37,702 nt of DNA from JALZUE01 sp051251725 (GTDB taxonomy: Bacteria > Pseudomonadota > Gammaproteobacteria > Enterobacterales > Alteromonadaceae), in assembly GCA_051251725.1 (NCBI GenBank), contig JBPOFN010000040.1, positions 1-37,702 of the forward strand. Direction: 5' to 3'. The position numbers and the translations under genes are program-made. Below the pieces are notes generated by a model. The model searched no databases, had not been told where the DNA came from, and was given only the letters and a program-made list of their open reading frames with translations. Shown piece after piece: positions 8,277 through 16,985 of this stretch. Position 1 is the stretch's first letter; each line of letters opens with the position of its first letter.

Positions 8277-8579
8277 TTAAGCAGGTAATACTTTTTTATA
8301 AGGTTTGACAATAACCTTTTGGTAAACACCGGCGGCAATATAAGGATCAACATCGGCCCAAGCTTGCGCGTCTGTTAAACTATTAAATTGTGCAATCACC
8401 ACTGAACCAGTAAAGCCGGCATCACCTGGATTTTCACTGTCTATTGCAGGACAAGGGCCAGCAACCAATAATCGACCATCATTCTGTAAGCTTTGTAATC
8501 GCGCTAGGTGGTTTTCTCTTACTGATAGACGTTTGGTTAAGCTATTGGGTACATCTTCACTAAATATTACGTAATACAT
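8277..8579 (-). CDS. yciI: YciI family protein
   Basis: The 100-residue protein aligns nearly end to end with E. coli YciI (98 residues). Shared segments include KRLSVRENHLARLQ with the conserved His near residue 24, GPCPAIDSENPGDAGFTGS, and the DAQAWADVDPYIAAGVY segment with its conserved Asp. The fold is a small ferredoxin-like dimer. A distant relation to muconolactone isomerase and dehalogenase-type enzymes is known, but the physiological role is not. It sits 25 bases downstream of yciB, as part of the same minus-strand transcript. Confidence 0.93.
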   Translation of the reverse strand: MYYVIFSEDVPNSLTKRLSVRENHLARLQSLQNDGRLLVAGPCPAIDSENPGDAGFTGSVVIAQFNSLTDAQAWADVDPYIAAGVYQKVIVKPYKKVLPA

Positions 8580-8604
8580 GGTTTATTGTTCTCAAAAATT
8601 AAAA

Positions 8605-9171
8605 TTATTCGTCGTTTGATTTGGCTGGATCAAGTTTAGGCTCGTCTTTAGGCATATATTTGTATAAAGAAGCGACTGAGATGATAGCAAAGACAAACGT
8701 TAAGCCGGTTAAACCAAAGACTTTAAAATTAATCCAAGTATCTAACGGGTAATTAAAAGCGATATAGATGTTTAATCCGCCGCAAAAAGCAAAAAACATT
8801 GCCCAAGACAAATTCAGTTTAGCCCAGATATTTTCAGGCAGGGTGAGGTTTTCCCCTAAAAACTGTTTTAATAAATTTTTCTTAAAAACGTAATGGCTAA
8901 TAATCAAAGCGAGGGCAAAAACGCCATTAATAATAGTGACTTTCCATTTTAGAAAAGCGTCGTTTTGTAAGAAAATAGTTAAACTACCAAAAACCGCAAT
9001 TAAGGCAAAGAATATCCAATTGCGTTTAGGAACGGGTTCTTTTCTAACTAAGTAGTATAAAATTTGCAGCGCTGAAGTAACGATTAATGAGGCGGTTGCC
9101 CAATAAACGTCAAAAAATTTATAAAAAATAAAAAAGATTATCAGCGGTAAATATTCTAAAATAGCGTGCAT
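8605..9171 (-). CDS. yciB: Inner membrane septation protein YciB (IspZ/IspA family)
   Basis: The 188-residue polytopic inner-membrane protein has about five hydrophobic helices (near 3-20, 22-40, 52-68, 78-96, 120-140 and 150-172). The family stretches LPLIIFFIFYKFFDVYWAT, KPVFRWK-like LKWKVTIINGVFALALI and NLSWAMFFAFCGGLNIYIAF are recognisable, matching YciB, which interacts with the elongasome/divisome and affects envelope integrity. It leads the yciB-yciI-LprI operon. A 17-bp palindrome lies 28 bases upstream of its start codon (9199-9215), in a 368-base divergent intergenic region. Only a weak Shine-Dalgarno sequence precedes the ATG. Confidence 0.92.
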   Translation of the reverse strand: MHAILEYLPLIIFFIFYKFFDVYWATASLIVTSALQILYYLVRKEPVPKRNWIFFALIAVFGSLTIFLQNDAFLKWKVTIINGVFALALIISHYVFKKNLLKQFLGENLTLPENIWAKLNLSWAMFFAFCGGLNIYIAFNYPLDTWINFKVFGLTGLTFVFAIISVASLYKYMPKDEPKLDPAKSNDE

Positions 9172-9198
9172 ATAGGTTACATGTTTAATAAAGGAAAC

Positions 9199-9215
9199 TA
9201 GGTAGATTCTACCTA
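9199..9215. promoter_or_regulatory. 17-bp palindrome, possible operator upstream of yciB
   Basis: TAGGTAGA-T-TCTACCTA is a perfect palindrome with a single-base centre. The one-base loop makes an RNA hairpin unlikely over the full arm, so a dimeric repressor site is the natural reading. It does not match any operator consensus I recognise. The rest of the 9172-9539 gap is AT-rich, with a 12-bp palindrome ATATTGCAATAT at 9510-9521 near the other gene's start and no further recognisable element. Confidence 0.45.
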
Positions 9216-9539
9216 AAGCGCACGCATTAGTAAAAGTTAAAAAGCTGAATAATTTTACCCAATTAAAAGTGTAAAGTGACTTTGTTATTACTAAGATGGG
9301 TAAGAGGGTGAGTAATAGATAGTCAATTATTAAATAAATCTAAGATAAAACGCGCAATAATGGCTTCATTTAGTGTTTAACACTTTAATTATTGTTACTT
9401 TCAGGGTATGTTATGCGCTTTCTAGGCATTATCTTTTAGTAACGTATTTTTGAGTTGAGTTCATCATTACTAAATAATGATTTAGCTTAAAACAACATTG
9501 TTAAACTATATATTGCAATATTCATAGATAGATTAGCGA

Positions 9540-9827
9540 ATGAAAGAATTTGTAGTGATACACGACTACTTAGTTTCAGAAAGTGTCGTTGGAGACTGGG
9601 AAGGGCAAGAAGAACTTGTTGCCGAAAAATTAAATGAAATTTATCACACACTTTATGATCTTGCAGAAGAAGATATTGTGCCTGATGAATTGATTAATCT
9701 ATTAGAACTGGTGTGGCATATTTGGATTGGCCAAGATGAACTACCAGATATCATAAGTGATGATATTCATGATTGGTGTCGTAATGTATTAGACAACCGT
9801 GATCAATATCTTGAAGAGTTAAATTAA
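9540..9827 (+). CDS. Small acidic protein of unknown function upstream of proQ
   Basis: I do not recognise this 95-residue protein. It is strongly acidic, with Asp and Glu far outnumbering Lys and Arg, and appears all-helical: a segment near 20-45 and a Trp-rich segment LLELVWHIWIGQDELPDI near 50-68. It has no signal peptide or membrane helix and a single Cys. It begins with ATG at the head of an apparent proQ-prc transcript, with 12 bases between its stop and the proQ start. It is likely real because of its codon pattern, tight spacing and lack of a better frame. The E. coli proQ neighbourhood has yebR at this position, and this is not a YebR-type GAF protein. Confidence 0.7.
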   Translation: MKEFVVIHDYLVSESVVGDWEGQEELVAEKLNEIYHTLYDLAEEDIVPDELINLLELVWHIWIGQDELPDIISDDIHDWCRNVLDNRDQYLEELN

Positions 9828-9839
9828 AAAGTAGTATTT

Positions 9840-10475
9840 ATGGAAACTAAAGCAATCACCACTAAAGAAATCATTACCGTACTCGCAGCTAAATTCCCAG
9901 CGTGTTTTTCAATCGACGGTCAGGCTAAGCCATTAAAAGTCGGTATTTTTCAAGAAATTGCTGAGCAATTGACGGAAGAAGATAATATCAGTAAAACTCG
10001 TTTGAGACAGGCACTTCGTCACTATACGAGTTCATGGCGCTATTTGAAGTCAATTAAGTTAGGTGCTCATCGTGTCGATTTAGCCGGCGAAAAAATTGCT
10101 GAAATTGATAAAGAGCAAGCAGAACATGCGGCAAAAACTTTAAAAGAAAGCCAAGAGAAATTTGGTCATAAGCCTAAAGGTAAAAAGCCAGCTGAAAATG
10201 ACGCGAAAAAATCAGGCGATAAAAAAGCGCATGAAAAAACGCAAAAACAATTCAAAAATGTTAAATCACCAAAAGCTGATAATAAGGCCAAGCCTGCGCC
10301 GGTTAAATTAACACAGGTTGAAGAGTCAGCAGTTAATGTAGGTGCTAAAGTTAAAGTTAAATTTGGTAACGCGCCGATGGAAGCAACTATCACAGAAGTT
10401 GCAGGATCAGATGTTCATGTTCAACTTGCATCTGGTATGGTGGTTAAAACTCAAATTGAAAAAATATTCAACTAA
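9840..10475 (+). CDS. proQ: RNA chaperone ProQ
   Basis: The 211-residue protein has a FinO/ProQ RNA-binding domain (about 5-115), recognisable from FPACFSIDGQAKPLKVGIF and SKTRLRQALRHYTSSWRYLKSI. A Lys-rich, low-complexity linker (about 116-165) follows, then a C-terminal Tudor-like domain (VGAKVKVKFGNAPMEATITEV, about 167-211). ProQ binds structured sRNAs and mRNA 3' ends. The gene order proQ-prc is the same as in E. coli, and prc starts 17 bases downstream. Domain order and length are normal for the family. Confidence 0.95.
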   Translation: METKAITTKEIITVLAAKFPACFSIDGQAKPLKVGIFQEIAEQLTEEDNISKTRLRQALRHYTSSWRYLKSIKLGAHRVDLAGEKIAEIDKEQAEHAAKTLKESQEKFGHKPKGKKPAENDAKKSGDKKAHEKTQKQFKNVKSPKADNKAKPAPVKLTQVEESAVNVGAKVKVKFGNAPMEATITEVAGSDVHVQLASGMVVKTQIEKIFN

Positions 10476-10492
10476 TCGATGGAGTTGATTGC

Positions 10493-12535
10493 ATGCAGAA
10501 ATTAGGTCGTATAGCGCTTGCTATTTCTTTTTCGTTGTCTTCACTTTCAGTGTCGGCCTTTATTGATAAAAAAGGTGAGCCTGTTGAAATACCGGTGCTT
10601 GAACCTGAAAGTCAACATGTCGCGTCAAGTAAAAGAATTTCGGCTCAATTTACTCGTGCCCATTTTAAAAAGTTTAATATAGACGATGCTTTATCCCAAG
10701 AGATATTCGATCGTTATATTAAACAACTAGACTACAGCCGAAATATCTTTTTAGCCTCGGATATTGAGACCGTGTCTAAATATCGTCAAGACTTTGATTC
10801 AGTAGTCGCGCGCGGCAAACTTGACATCGCTTACGAAATTTATAATCTTAATGTGAAACGCCGCATTGAACGATTTGAATATGCGTTAACCTTATTAACT
10901 AAGCCGTTTGATTTTACCGTTAATGAAGAATATTTATTCGATAGAGAAGATGCACAGTGGCCAATAGATGTTGCTGAGCTTAATGAACTATGGCGTTTAA
11001 AAGTTAAATATGATGTTTTAAGCTTAACCTTAGCGAAAAAAGAATGGCCTAAAATCCAAGAAACTTTGGGTAAACGTTATAAATATGCAATAAAACGTAT
11101 TAAGCAAAGCGAAAGTGAAGACGTTTTTCAAATATTAATGAATAGTTTTGCTCGAGTTGTTGAACCTCATACTTCTTATCTTTCACCTAAAAACGCTGAA
11201 CGTTTCCAAATGGAAATGAACCTTTCGCTAGAAGGGATCGGGGCAGTATTACGAGCAGAAGAAGATTATACCGTTATTCAAAGTGTGGTTACTGGTGGTC
11301 CTGCTGAAAAATCAAAACAGTTAAAACCTAAAGATCGTATTGTGGGTGTTGCTCAAGCCAAAGCAGAATTTGTTGATGTTGTCGGCTGGCGTTTAGATGA
11401 TGTTGTTGATTTGATCAAAGGCCCTAAAGGCACAGAAGTTAGATTGCAAATTCAATCAGGTGAGTCAGACTCTGATGTTAATCTGAAAGTCGTTTCTATT
11501 ATTCGCGATACCATTAAACTTGAAGATCGCGCTGCCAAATCAGAAGTTTATTCAGAACAAACGGCGACCGGTGAAGCGCGCAAACTTGGTGTGATCAATA
11601 TTCCAAGTTTCTACAATAATTTATCACGTGACGTTAAAAAAGAAATTGAAAAGCTAAAAGCTGACAATGTTGAAGGCATTATTATTGACCTGCGTGGCAA
11701 TGGCGGTGGTTCATTAACTGAAGCAACGTTATTAACCGGTCTGTTTATTGATAAGGGCCCAGTTGTTCAAGTATTAAACCAAAAGAAACATGTTGAAGTA
11801 CAACGTGATTTAGATGGCTTAACTTATTACGATGGCCCATTAACTGTTATGGTTGATCGTTACAGTGCTTCAGCGTCTGAGATTTTCTCTGCGGCGTTAC
11901 AAGATTATGGTCGTGCCGTTATCGTTGGTGAGCATACTTTTGGAAAAGGCACAGTGCAACAACATCGTCCTTTAGGCCGAGTGTATGACCTGTATAGTAA
12001 TCCATTAGGCAGTATTCAGTTTACCATTGCTAAGTTTTACCGTATCAACGGTGGCAGTACACAACATCGCGGCGTTATTCCTGATATTTCATTTCCTTCT
12101 GCGATTGCGCCAGAAGACTGGGGTGAGAGTAAAGAAGAAAATGCCTTGCCTTGGGATCAAATTCCAAAAGCGAGTTATCGCAAGCTAAGTGATTTATCAG
12201 CAGATCTTAATTATTTAGCATCGCTGCACAACGAACGTATCAAAAATAATGTTGAGTTTGCTTATCTGTCAGAAGATATTGCTACTTATCAAGAAGAGAA
12301 AGACGTTAAAAAAGTGTCTCTTAATTTGAAAACTCGTGAAGCAAAGCGCGCCGAACGGAAAGGTAAGCAGCTCATAAGAACGAATGAAAGACTCGCTCGC
12401 CTTGGAAAAGAGCCGGTTAAAGACTTAGAGGATTTACCGGAGGAGTTAGACGAGTTAGACCCATTTCTTGATGAAACGGCAAAAATTACCTTTGACTTAG
12501 TCTCGCTTGGTAAAGTTGTTAAACAAACTAAATAG
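10493..12535 (+). CDS. prc: Carboxy-terminal (tail-specific) periplasmic protease Prc/Tsp
   Basis: The 680-residue protein matches E. coli Prc in length and domain order. It has a signal peptide (1-22, cleavage near VSA), a helical N-terminal domain (about 45-235) and a PDZ domain (about 240-335). The S41 protease core (about 350-540) contains GNGGGSLTEA and the catalytic dyad: Ser460 in YSASASEIF and Lys485 in FGKGTVQQ, with the same 25-residue spacing as in E. coli. A charged C-terminal helical domain follows (about 560-680). Prc degrades or trims periplasmic proteins with nonpolar C-termini, including penicillin-binding protein 3 and MepS. A TGGAG site precedes the ATG. Confidence 0.96.
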   Translation: MQKLGRIALAISFSLSSLSVSAFIDKKGEPVEIPVLEPESQHVASSKRISAQFTRAHFKKFNIDDALSQEIFDRYIKQLDYSRNIFLASDIETVSKYRQDFDSVVARGKLDIAYEIYNLNVKRRIERFEYALTLLTKPFDFTVNEEYLFDREDAQWPIDVAELNELWRLKVKYDVLSLTLAKKEWPKIQETLGKRYKYAIKRIKQSESEDVFQILMNSFARVVEPHTSYLSPKNAERFQMEMNLSLEGIGAVLRAEEDYTVIQSVVTGGPAEKSKQLKPKDRIVGVAQAKAEFVDVVGWRLDDVVDLIKGPKGTEVRLQIQSGESDSDVNLKVVSIIRDTIKLEDRAAKSEVYSEQTATGEARKLGVINIPSFYNNLSRDVKKEIEKLKADNVEGIIIDLRGNGGGSLTEATLLTGLFIDKGPVVQVLNQKKHVEVQRDLDGLTYYDGPLTVMVDRYSASASEIFSAALQDYGRAVIVGEHTFGKGTVQQHRPLGRVYDLYSNPLGSIQFTIAKFYRINGGSTQHRGVIPDISFPSAIAPEDWGESKEENALPWDQIPKASYRKLSDLSADLNYLASLHNERIKNNVEFAYLSEDIATYQEEKDVKKVSLNLKTREAKRAERKGKQLIRTNERLARLGKEPVKDLEDLPEELDELDPFLDETAKITFDLVSLGKVVKQTK

Positions 12536-12537
12536 AT

Positions 12538-12563
12538 AAAAACCGTCGTTAAGACGGTTTTTT
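12538..12563 (+). terminator. Intrinsic terminator after prc
   Basis: The stem AAAAACCGTC/GACGGTTTTT (12538-12547 and 12553-12562) with loop GTTAA ends in a run of T, immediately after the prc stop codon. It separates the proQ-prc transcript from nhaC, whose start lies only 12 bases further on. The terminator therefore leaves very little room for a separate nhaC promoter. Confidence 0.85.
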
Positions 12564-12574
12564 ATTAATTGCCT

Positions 12575-14050
12575 ATGCCTAAATCCGAAAACACTCACCA
12601 GAAACAGCCCAGCATGTTACAAGCTTGCATTCCTATGCTGGCCTTGATGTGCTTATTGATCGTTGCAGTAAATTTTTTTGGTGACAGCTCTTCCAGTGGC
12701 CCAAACCAAATTGGCTTACTGCTCAGCATGGGCGTTGCTATTGTTATTGGCTTAAGCAATGGTTTTCGCTGGCATGGTATCGAAAAAGCAATTATCCATG
12801 GCATCTCTATTTCAATGGGGGCGATATTAATCTTGTTGTCGGTTGGGGCATTAATTGGTACTTGGTTATTATCAGGTACCGTTCCAACCATGATCTATTA
12901 TGGTTTGCAGATATTAAATCCTGATTGGTTTTATGCCGCCGCCTGTATTATTTGCGGTATTGTGGCCATGAGCATAGGTAGTTCATGGACAACAGCTGCC
13001 ACTATAGGTGTTGCGCTGATCGGTATTTCACAAGGATTAGAGCTTTCCGCTCCTATTACGGCAGGTGCGGTTATTTCTGGTGCCTATTTTGGCGATAAAA
13101 TATCGCCTTTATCTGAAACAACTAATCTAGCGCCGGCAGTTGCTGGTAGCGAACTCTTTGCTCATATTCGTTATATGCTCTGGACGACGATCCCGTCGAT
13201 TTCTACGGCCTTAATACTTTTTCTTTTTTTAGGTTTTAGCGAAACGAGTGCCGTGTCGACCACAGCGATTGCTGAATTGAATCAGCAACTTGAACAGCAA
13301 TATTTTTTGAGTGTTTTTAACCTAGTTCCGCTTGTGGTGTTGTTGTTATTGGCAATCAAAAAAGTACCTGCTTTTCCCGCCGTTTCAATAGGCGCTATTA
13401 TCGGCGCAATTTGGGCATATTTTTTCCAACAAGATTTAATTTTGCGTTTAGCCGCCGATAGTGCCGATGTATTGACTGCCAATATTACGGTGATCTGGAC
13501 CGCATTATTTGATGGCGTGGCAATTGAAACCAGTAATCCTGAGTTAAATGACTTATTAAGCGGCGGCGGTATGGCCAGCATGTTAAATACTGTTTGGCTA
13601 ATAATGTGCGCGTTAAGTTTTGGCGCTGTTTTAGAGCATTTGGGGATGTTAAAGAAATTTGTTGAGTCGATATTAAAAACAGTAAAATCTGTCGGTAGCT
13701 TGATCACCAGCACGGTTTTAACCTGTATCGGCACCAATGTGATGACTGCGGATCAATATATCGCCATTGTGATGCCTGGGCGGATGTTTAAAGAAGAATA
13801 TCAACGTCGCGGATTAGACCCATTAGTTTTGAGCCGTACGCTTGAAGACTCAGGCACCATCACTTCCCCCCTCATTCCATGGAATACATGCGGCGCCTAT
13901 ATGTTTAGTGTCTTAGCCGTTAATCCACTTGAATATGTGTTTTATTGTTTTTTTAATTTAATTAACCCTGTTTTAGCTATTATTTATGGTTTTGTTGGTT
14001 TTAATATTAAAAAATTAGTCACTGACTCAGATTTAAAACCGGAAAGTTAA
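12575..14050 (+). CDS. nhaC: Na+/H+ antiporter NhaC
   Basis: The 491-residue polytopic inner-membrane protein of the NhaC family exchanges Na+ for H+. The diagnostic motif is SGAYFGDKISPLSETTNLAPAVAG (only part quoted: GAYFGDKISPLSETTNLA) near residue 170. The C-terminal half carries SFGAVLEHLGML and the GTNVMTADQYIAIVMPGRMF stretch also typical of NhaC. About 11-12 membrane helices are apparent. A TTG at 12569 is in frame two codons earlier, but the ATG is more likely; neither has a clear Shine-Dalgarno sequence, because the prc terminator is directly upstream. No terminator separates it from pepN. Confidence 0.9.
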   Translation: MPKSENTHQKQPSMLQACIPMLALMCLLIVAVNFFGDSSSSGPNQIGLLLSMGVAIVIGLSNGFRWHGIEKAIIHGISISMGAILILLSVGALIGTWLLSGTVPTMIYYGLQILNPDWFYAAACIICGIVAMSIGSSWTTAATIGVALIGISQGLELSAPITAGAVISGAYFGDKISPLSETTNLAPAVAGSELFAHIRYMLWTTIPSISTALILFLFLGFSETSAVSTTAIAELNQQLEQQYFLSVFNLVPLVVLLLLAIKKVPAFPAVSIGAIIGAIWAYFFQQDLILRLAADSADVLTANITVIWTALFDGVAIETSNPELNDLLSGGGMASMLNTVWLIMCALSFGAVLEHLGMLKKFVESILKTVKSVGSLITSTVLTCIGTNVMTADQYIAIVMPGRMFKEEYQRRGLDPLVLSRTLEDSGTITSPLIPWNTCGAYMFSVLAVNPLEYVFYCFFNLINPVLAIIYGFVGFNIKKLVTDSDLKPES

Positions 14051-14066
14051 ACTTTTCTGCACATTT

Positions 14067-14119
14067 ATATTTCATTAATCGTAAAGTTTACATAAACTTA
14101 TTTCGATATTTCATTAATC
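14067..14119. promoter_or_regulatory. Direct repeats flanking a palindrome upstream of pepN
   Basis: ATATTTCATTAATC occurs twice, at 14067-14080 and 14106-14119, with a 39-base period. Between the copies is AAGTTTA-CA-TAAACTT (14084-14099), a 7-bp inverted repeat that overlaps the palindrome GTAAAGTTTAC (14081-14091). The block fills most of the 92 bases between nhaC and pepN, so it may hold the pepN promoter and its control site. No known consensus was matched. Confidence 0.45.
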
Positions 14120-14142
14120 TTCTTGTAAAGCGTATTTAACTT

Positions 14143-16716
14143 ATGACTGAATTTACCGCTCGCTACTTAAGCGACTATAAAGTACCTGACTTCTCAATAA
14201 AAACTGTTGATCTAACTTTTGAATTACAAGATGAAAAAACGCTTGTAACCAATAAAATGGCCATTGAAAACCTCACCGCTGCCAAGCACTTGGTACTTGA
14301 CGGGGAACAATTAGCGTTAGCCTCGATTAAAATTTCGGGACAAAGCCTGCCAAAAGAAGATTATACAATTTCAGATACCAATATTACGATTGTTGTGCCC
14401 ACAGGGCATTTTGATCTTGAAATTATCACCTGTATTTCACCTATCACCAATACAGCTCTTGAAGGCTTATATAAGTCAGGCGATGCTTACTGTACCCAAT
14501 GTGAAGCGGAAGGTTTTAGACGCATCACTTATTATCTTGACCGTCCTGATGTTTTAGCTGTATTTACCACTAAAATTATTGCAGATAAAGCATTATTTCC
14601 TTTCCTATTATCAAACGGTAATAAAGTTGATAGCGGAAGTGTGAACGAGAAATTGCACTTTGTAACTTGGCATGACCCGCATCCAAAACCGTGTTATTTA
14701 TTTGCCTTAGTTGCCGGAGATTTTGATTTGTTAGCGGATAACTTTACCACCAGTAGCGGTAAAGAAGTTGCGTTAGAAATTTTTGTTGATAAAGGTAATT
14801 TACCAAAAGCTAGCCATGCGATGAGATCTTTAAAAGCGTCAATGACATGGGACGAAGAAACCTTTGGCTTAGAGTACGACCTAGATATTTATATGATTGT
14901 CGCCGTTGATTTTTTCAATATGGGAGCGATGGAAAATAAAGGCCTTAATGTTTTTAACAGTAAATTTGTTTTAGCTGATGAACAAACGGCAAGCGATACT
15001 GATTATTTTAATATTGAAGCGGTTATTGCGCACGAATATTTTCATAACTGGACCGGCAATCGCGTTACTTGTCGAGATTGGTTTCAGTTAAGTTTAAAAG
15101 AAGGGTTAACGGTTTTTAGAGACCAACAGTTTAGTGCCGACTTAAACTCAGCTGCTGTTACCCGTATTCAAAATGTTCGTGTTTTACGCTCACAACAGTT
15201 TGCTGAAGACGCAAGTCCAATGGCGCACCCAATAAGACCTGAAAAAGTGATGGAAATGAATAATTTCTATACCTTAACTGTGTACGAAAAAGGCGCCGAA
15301 GTGATCCGTATGCTTTATACCTTATTAGGCAAAGCTAAATTTCGTGCGGGTATGGACTTATACTTTAAGCGCTTTGACGGCATGGCGGTGACTTGTGATG
15401 ATTTTGTTAATGCCATGGCGGACGCATCAGGTATTGATCTGTCACAATTTAAAATATGGTATAGCCAATCGGGTACGCCGTTATTAACTGTAAAAGAATC
15501 TTATGATACCGCTAGCCAAACGTTTACTTTAGCGATCAGCCAAGGACATCCTGGTGCAGAAAATAAAGCTGCTCAGCCAAAGCATGATTTGCATATTCCA
15601 ATTGCTATTGAGTTATTGGCAACAGACAACCAGCAGCCAGAGCAGCAATTATTACAGTTGACCGAGTCGACTCAAACTTGGAACTTTACAGGTTATCAAC
15701 AAAAACCTGTAGTCGCTTTTTTAGCTAACTTTACCGCGCCAGTTAAAGTTGATTATCCGCAATCGGATGATGAATTAGCTCATATTATGGTTTATGCCGA
15801 TGATCAGTTTTGTCGTTGGGATGCAGGACAAAAATTAGTCACCCGTTATTTGAAAACGTTAATCGCTGATCCGCAGGCGAATTTGCCAACAAGCTTATTA
15901 AGCTCTTTTGAGCAAGTATTAACCGCAGATCTTGATGCCGCTTTAATTGCTGAGCAATTGACCTTACCGAGTTTTGATGAAATTGCTGATAACTTAACAG
16001 CTGTTGATCCTGATCTAGTACTGGCGGCACTTGATAAAATGAAAGCTTTTCTTGCTGTTGGTATGGCAGATAAGTTTTTAGCTAAATACCAGCAATTAGC
16101 GCTAGCCTCAGGCACTAAGCAGCAATTAGTTGCCAATCGAGCGTTAAAAAATATTTGTTTAAGTTATTTAGCTTGTTTACCCAAACATAGCGCGTTAGTG
16201 AAAGATCATTATACTAGCGCTGTTAATATGACCGATGCATTAGCGGCTTTTTCTGTCGCGGCAAAAAATAACCTCAGCGAGTTTAAAACCATTGCAGATG
16301 ATTTTGAAAAGTCATGGTATGAAGTCACGTTAGTAATGGATAAGTGGTTTTCAATTTGCGCAATTGAAAATAATGAGGCGATATTCGAACGCTTATCTGC
16401 GTTACTTACGCACCCATTATTTACCATGCAAAACCCGAATCGAGCGAGATCTTTGGTGGCTGCTTTTATGATGAATAATCCTAAGTACTTTCATTGTAAA
16501 ACAGGGCGTGGTTATCAATTTTTAACCGATAGAATTGAAGAGCTTAACGAGATTAATCCGCAAATAGCTTCAAGGCTTATCACGCCATTATTAGCGTTTA
16601 AGCGTTATGAAAATAACCGTAAAGCACTACTTAAAGGACATTTGCAATATTTGGCTAAGTTACCGAAGCTATCGACAGATCTGCAAGAAAAAGTCACTGC
16701 TGCTTTAAGTGATTAA
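14143..16716 (+). CDS. pepN: Aminopeptidase N (M1 family zinc metallopeptidase)
   Basis: The 857-residue cytoplasmic protein is close to E. coli PepN in length (870). It has the exopeptidase motif GAMEN (261-265), the zinc motif HEYFH (297-301) with the third ligand Glu320 in LKEGLTVFRDQ, and the substrate tyrosine region TLTVYEKGAEVIRM. A C-terminal helical domain makes up the remaining part from about 540. It removes N-terminal residues from peptides in general protein turnover. The start ATG at 14143 gives the usual family N-terminus (TARYLSDYKVPDF). The DUF2835 gene follows 14 bases later and probably shares its transcript. Confidence 0.96.
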   Translation: MTEFTARYLSDYKVPDFSIKTVDLTFELQDEKTLVTNKMAIENLTAAKHLVLDGEQLALASIKISGQSLPKEDYTISDTNITIVVPTGHFDLEIITCISPITNTALEGLYKSGDAYCTQCEAEGFRRITYYLDRPDVLAVFTTKIIADKALFPFLLSNGNKVDSGSVNEKLHFVTWHDPHPKPCYLFALVAGDFDLLADNFTTSSGKEVALEIFVDKGNLPKASHAMRSLKASMTWDEETFGLEYDLDIYMIVAVDFFNMGAMENKGLNVFNSKFVLADEQTASDTDYFNIEAVIAHEYFHNWTGNRVTCRDWFQLSLKEGLTVFRDQQFSADLNSAAVTRIQNVRVLRSQQFAEDASPMAHPIRPEKVMEMNNFYTLTVYEKGAEVIRMLYTLLGKAKFRAGMDLYFKRFDGMAVTCDDFVNAMADASGIDLSQFKIWYSQSGTPLLTVKESYDTASQTFTLAISQGHPGAENKAAQPKHDLHIPIAIELLATDNQQPEQQLLQLTESTQTWNFTGYQQKPVVAFLANFTAPVKVDYPQSDDELAHIMVYADDQFCRWDAGQKLVTRYLKTLIADPQANLPTSLLSSFEQVLTADLDAALIAEQLTLPSFDEIADNLTAVDPDLVLAALDKMKAFLAVGMADKFLAKYQQLALASGTKQQLVANRALKNICLSYLACLPKHSALVKDHYTSAVNMTDALAAFSVAAKNNLSEFKTIADDFEKSWYEVTLVMDKWFSICAIENNEAIFERLSALLTHPLFTMQNPNRARSLVAAFMMNNPKYFHCKTGRGYQFLTDRIEELNEINPQIASRLITPLLAFKRYENNRKALLKGHLQYLAKLPKLSTDLQEKVTAALSD

Positions 16717-16730
16717 TGAAATAGTGACTA

Positions 16731-16952
16731 ATGAAACAAGAATATTATTTTTCAATGGCGCTAACTTATGCCGAATTTCTACCTTACTATCAAGGTAAGG
16801 TAGAATTTATCCAAGTGATCACAACCAAGGGTTTATCGATTAGATTTCCGGCCATGCATTTACGAAACTTTATTACTCGGGCCGGTATTTATGGTCAATT
16901 TTTACTGATCACCGAAAATAATAAATTTAAATCGTTATTAAAAATCACTTGA
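16731..16952 (+). CDS. DUF2835 family protein
   Basis: The 73-residue protein is recognised as DUF2835: MKQEYYFSMALTYAEFLPYY, then a YQGKVEFIQV strand, and SIRFPAMHLRNFITRAGIYG with a C-terminal LLITENNKFKSL. It has no signal peptide or membrane segment. Its function is unknown to me. It follows pepN closely, an arrangement I recall from other marine gammaproteobacteria. Met9 could be an alternative start, but the upstream ATG gives the common family N-terminus. Confidence 0.85.
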   Translation: MKQEYYFSMALTYAEFLPYYQGKVEFIQVITTKGLSIRFPAMHLRNFITRAGIYGQFLLITENNKFKSLLKIT

Positions 16953-16973
16953 GTAGAGTTAATACTTTAAACA

Positions 16974-16985
16974 CTGGTTCGACCA
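16974..16985. promoter_or_regulatory. FadR-like operator core upstream of the DUF1302 cluster
   Basis: CTGGTTCGACCA matches the E. coli FadR core CTGGTnCGACCA, as in the fadBA operator, at every defined position. The full 17-base site is less symmetric, since the flank reads CAC/CGG. It lies 22 bases after the DUF2835 stop and about 65-155 bases upstream of the promoter-like elements of the following cluster. The match was found by eye without a scoring matrix, and no fadR gene is in the window. Confidence 0.4.

Noticed and set aside
15839..16136. Overlapping minus-strand open frames within pepN
   Set aside because: They are antisense shadows of the conserved pepN C-terminal domain.
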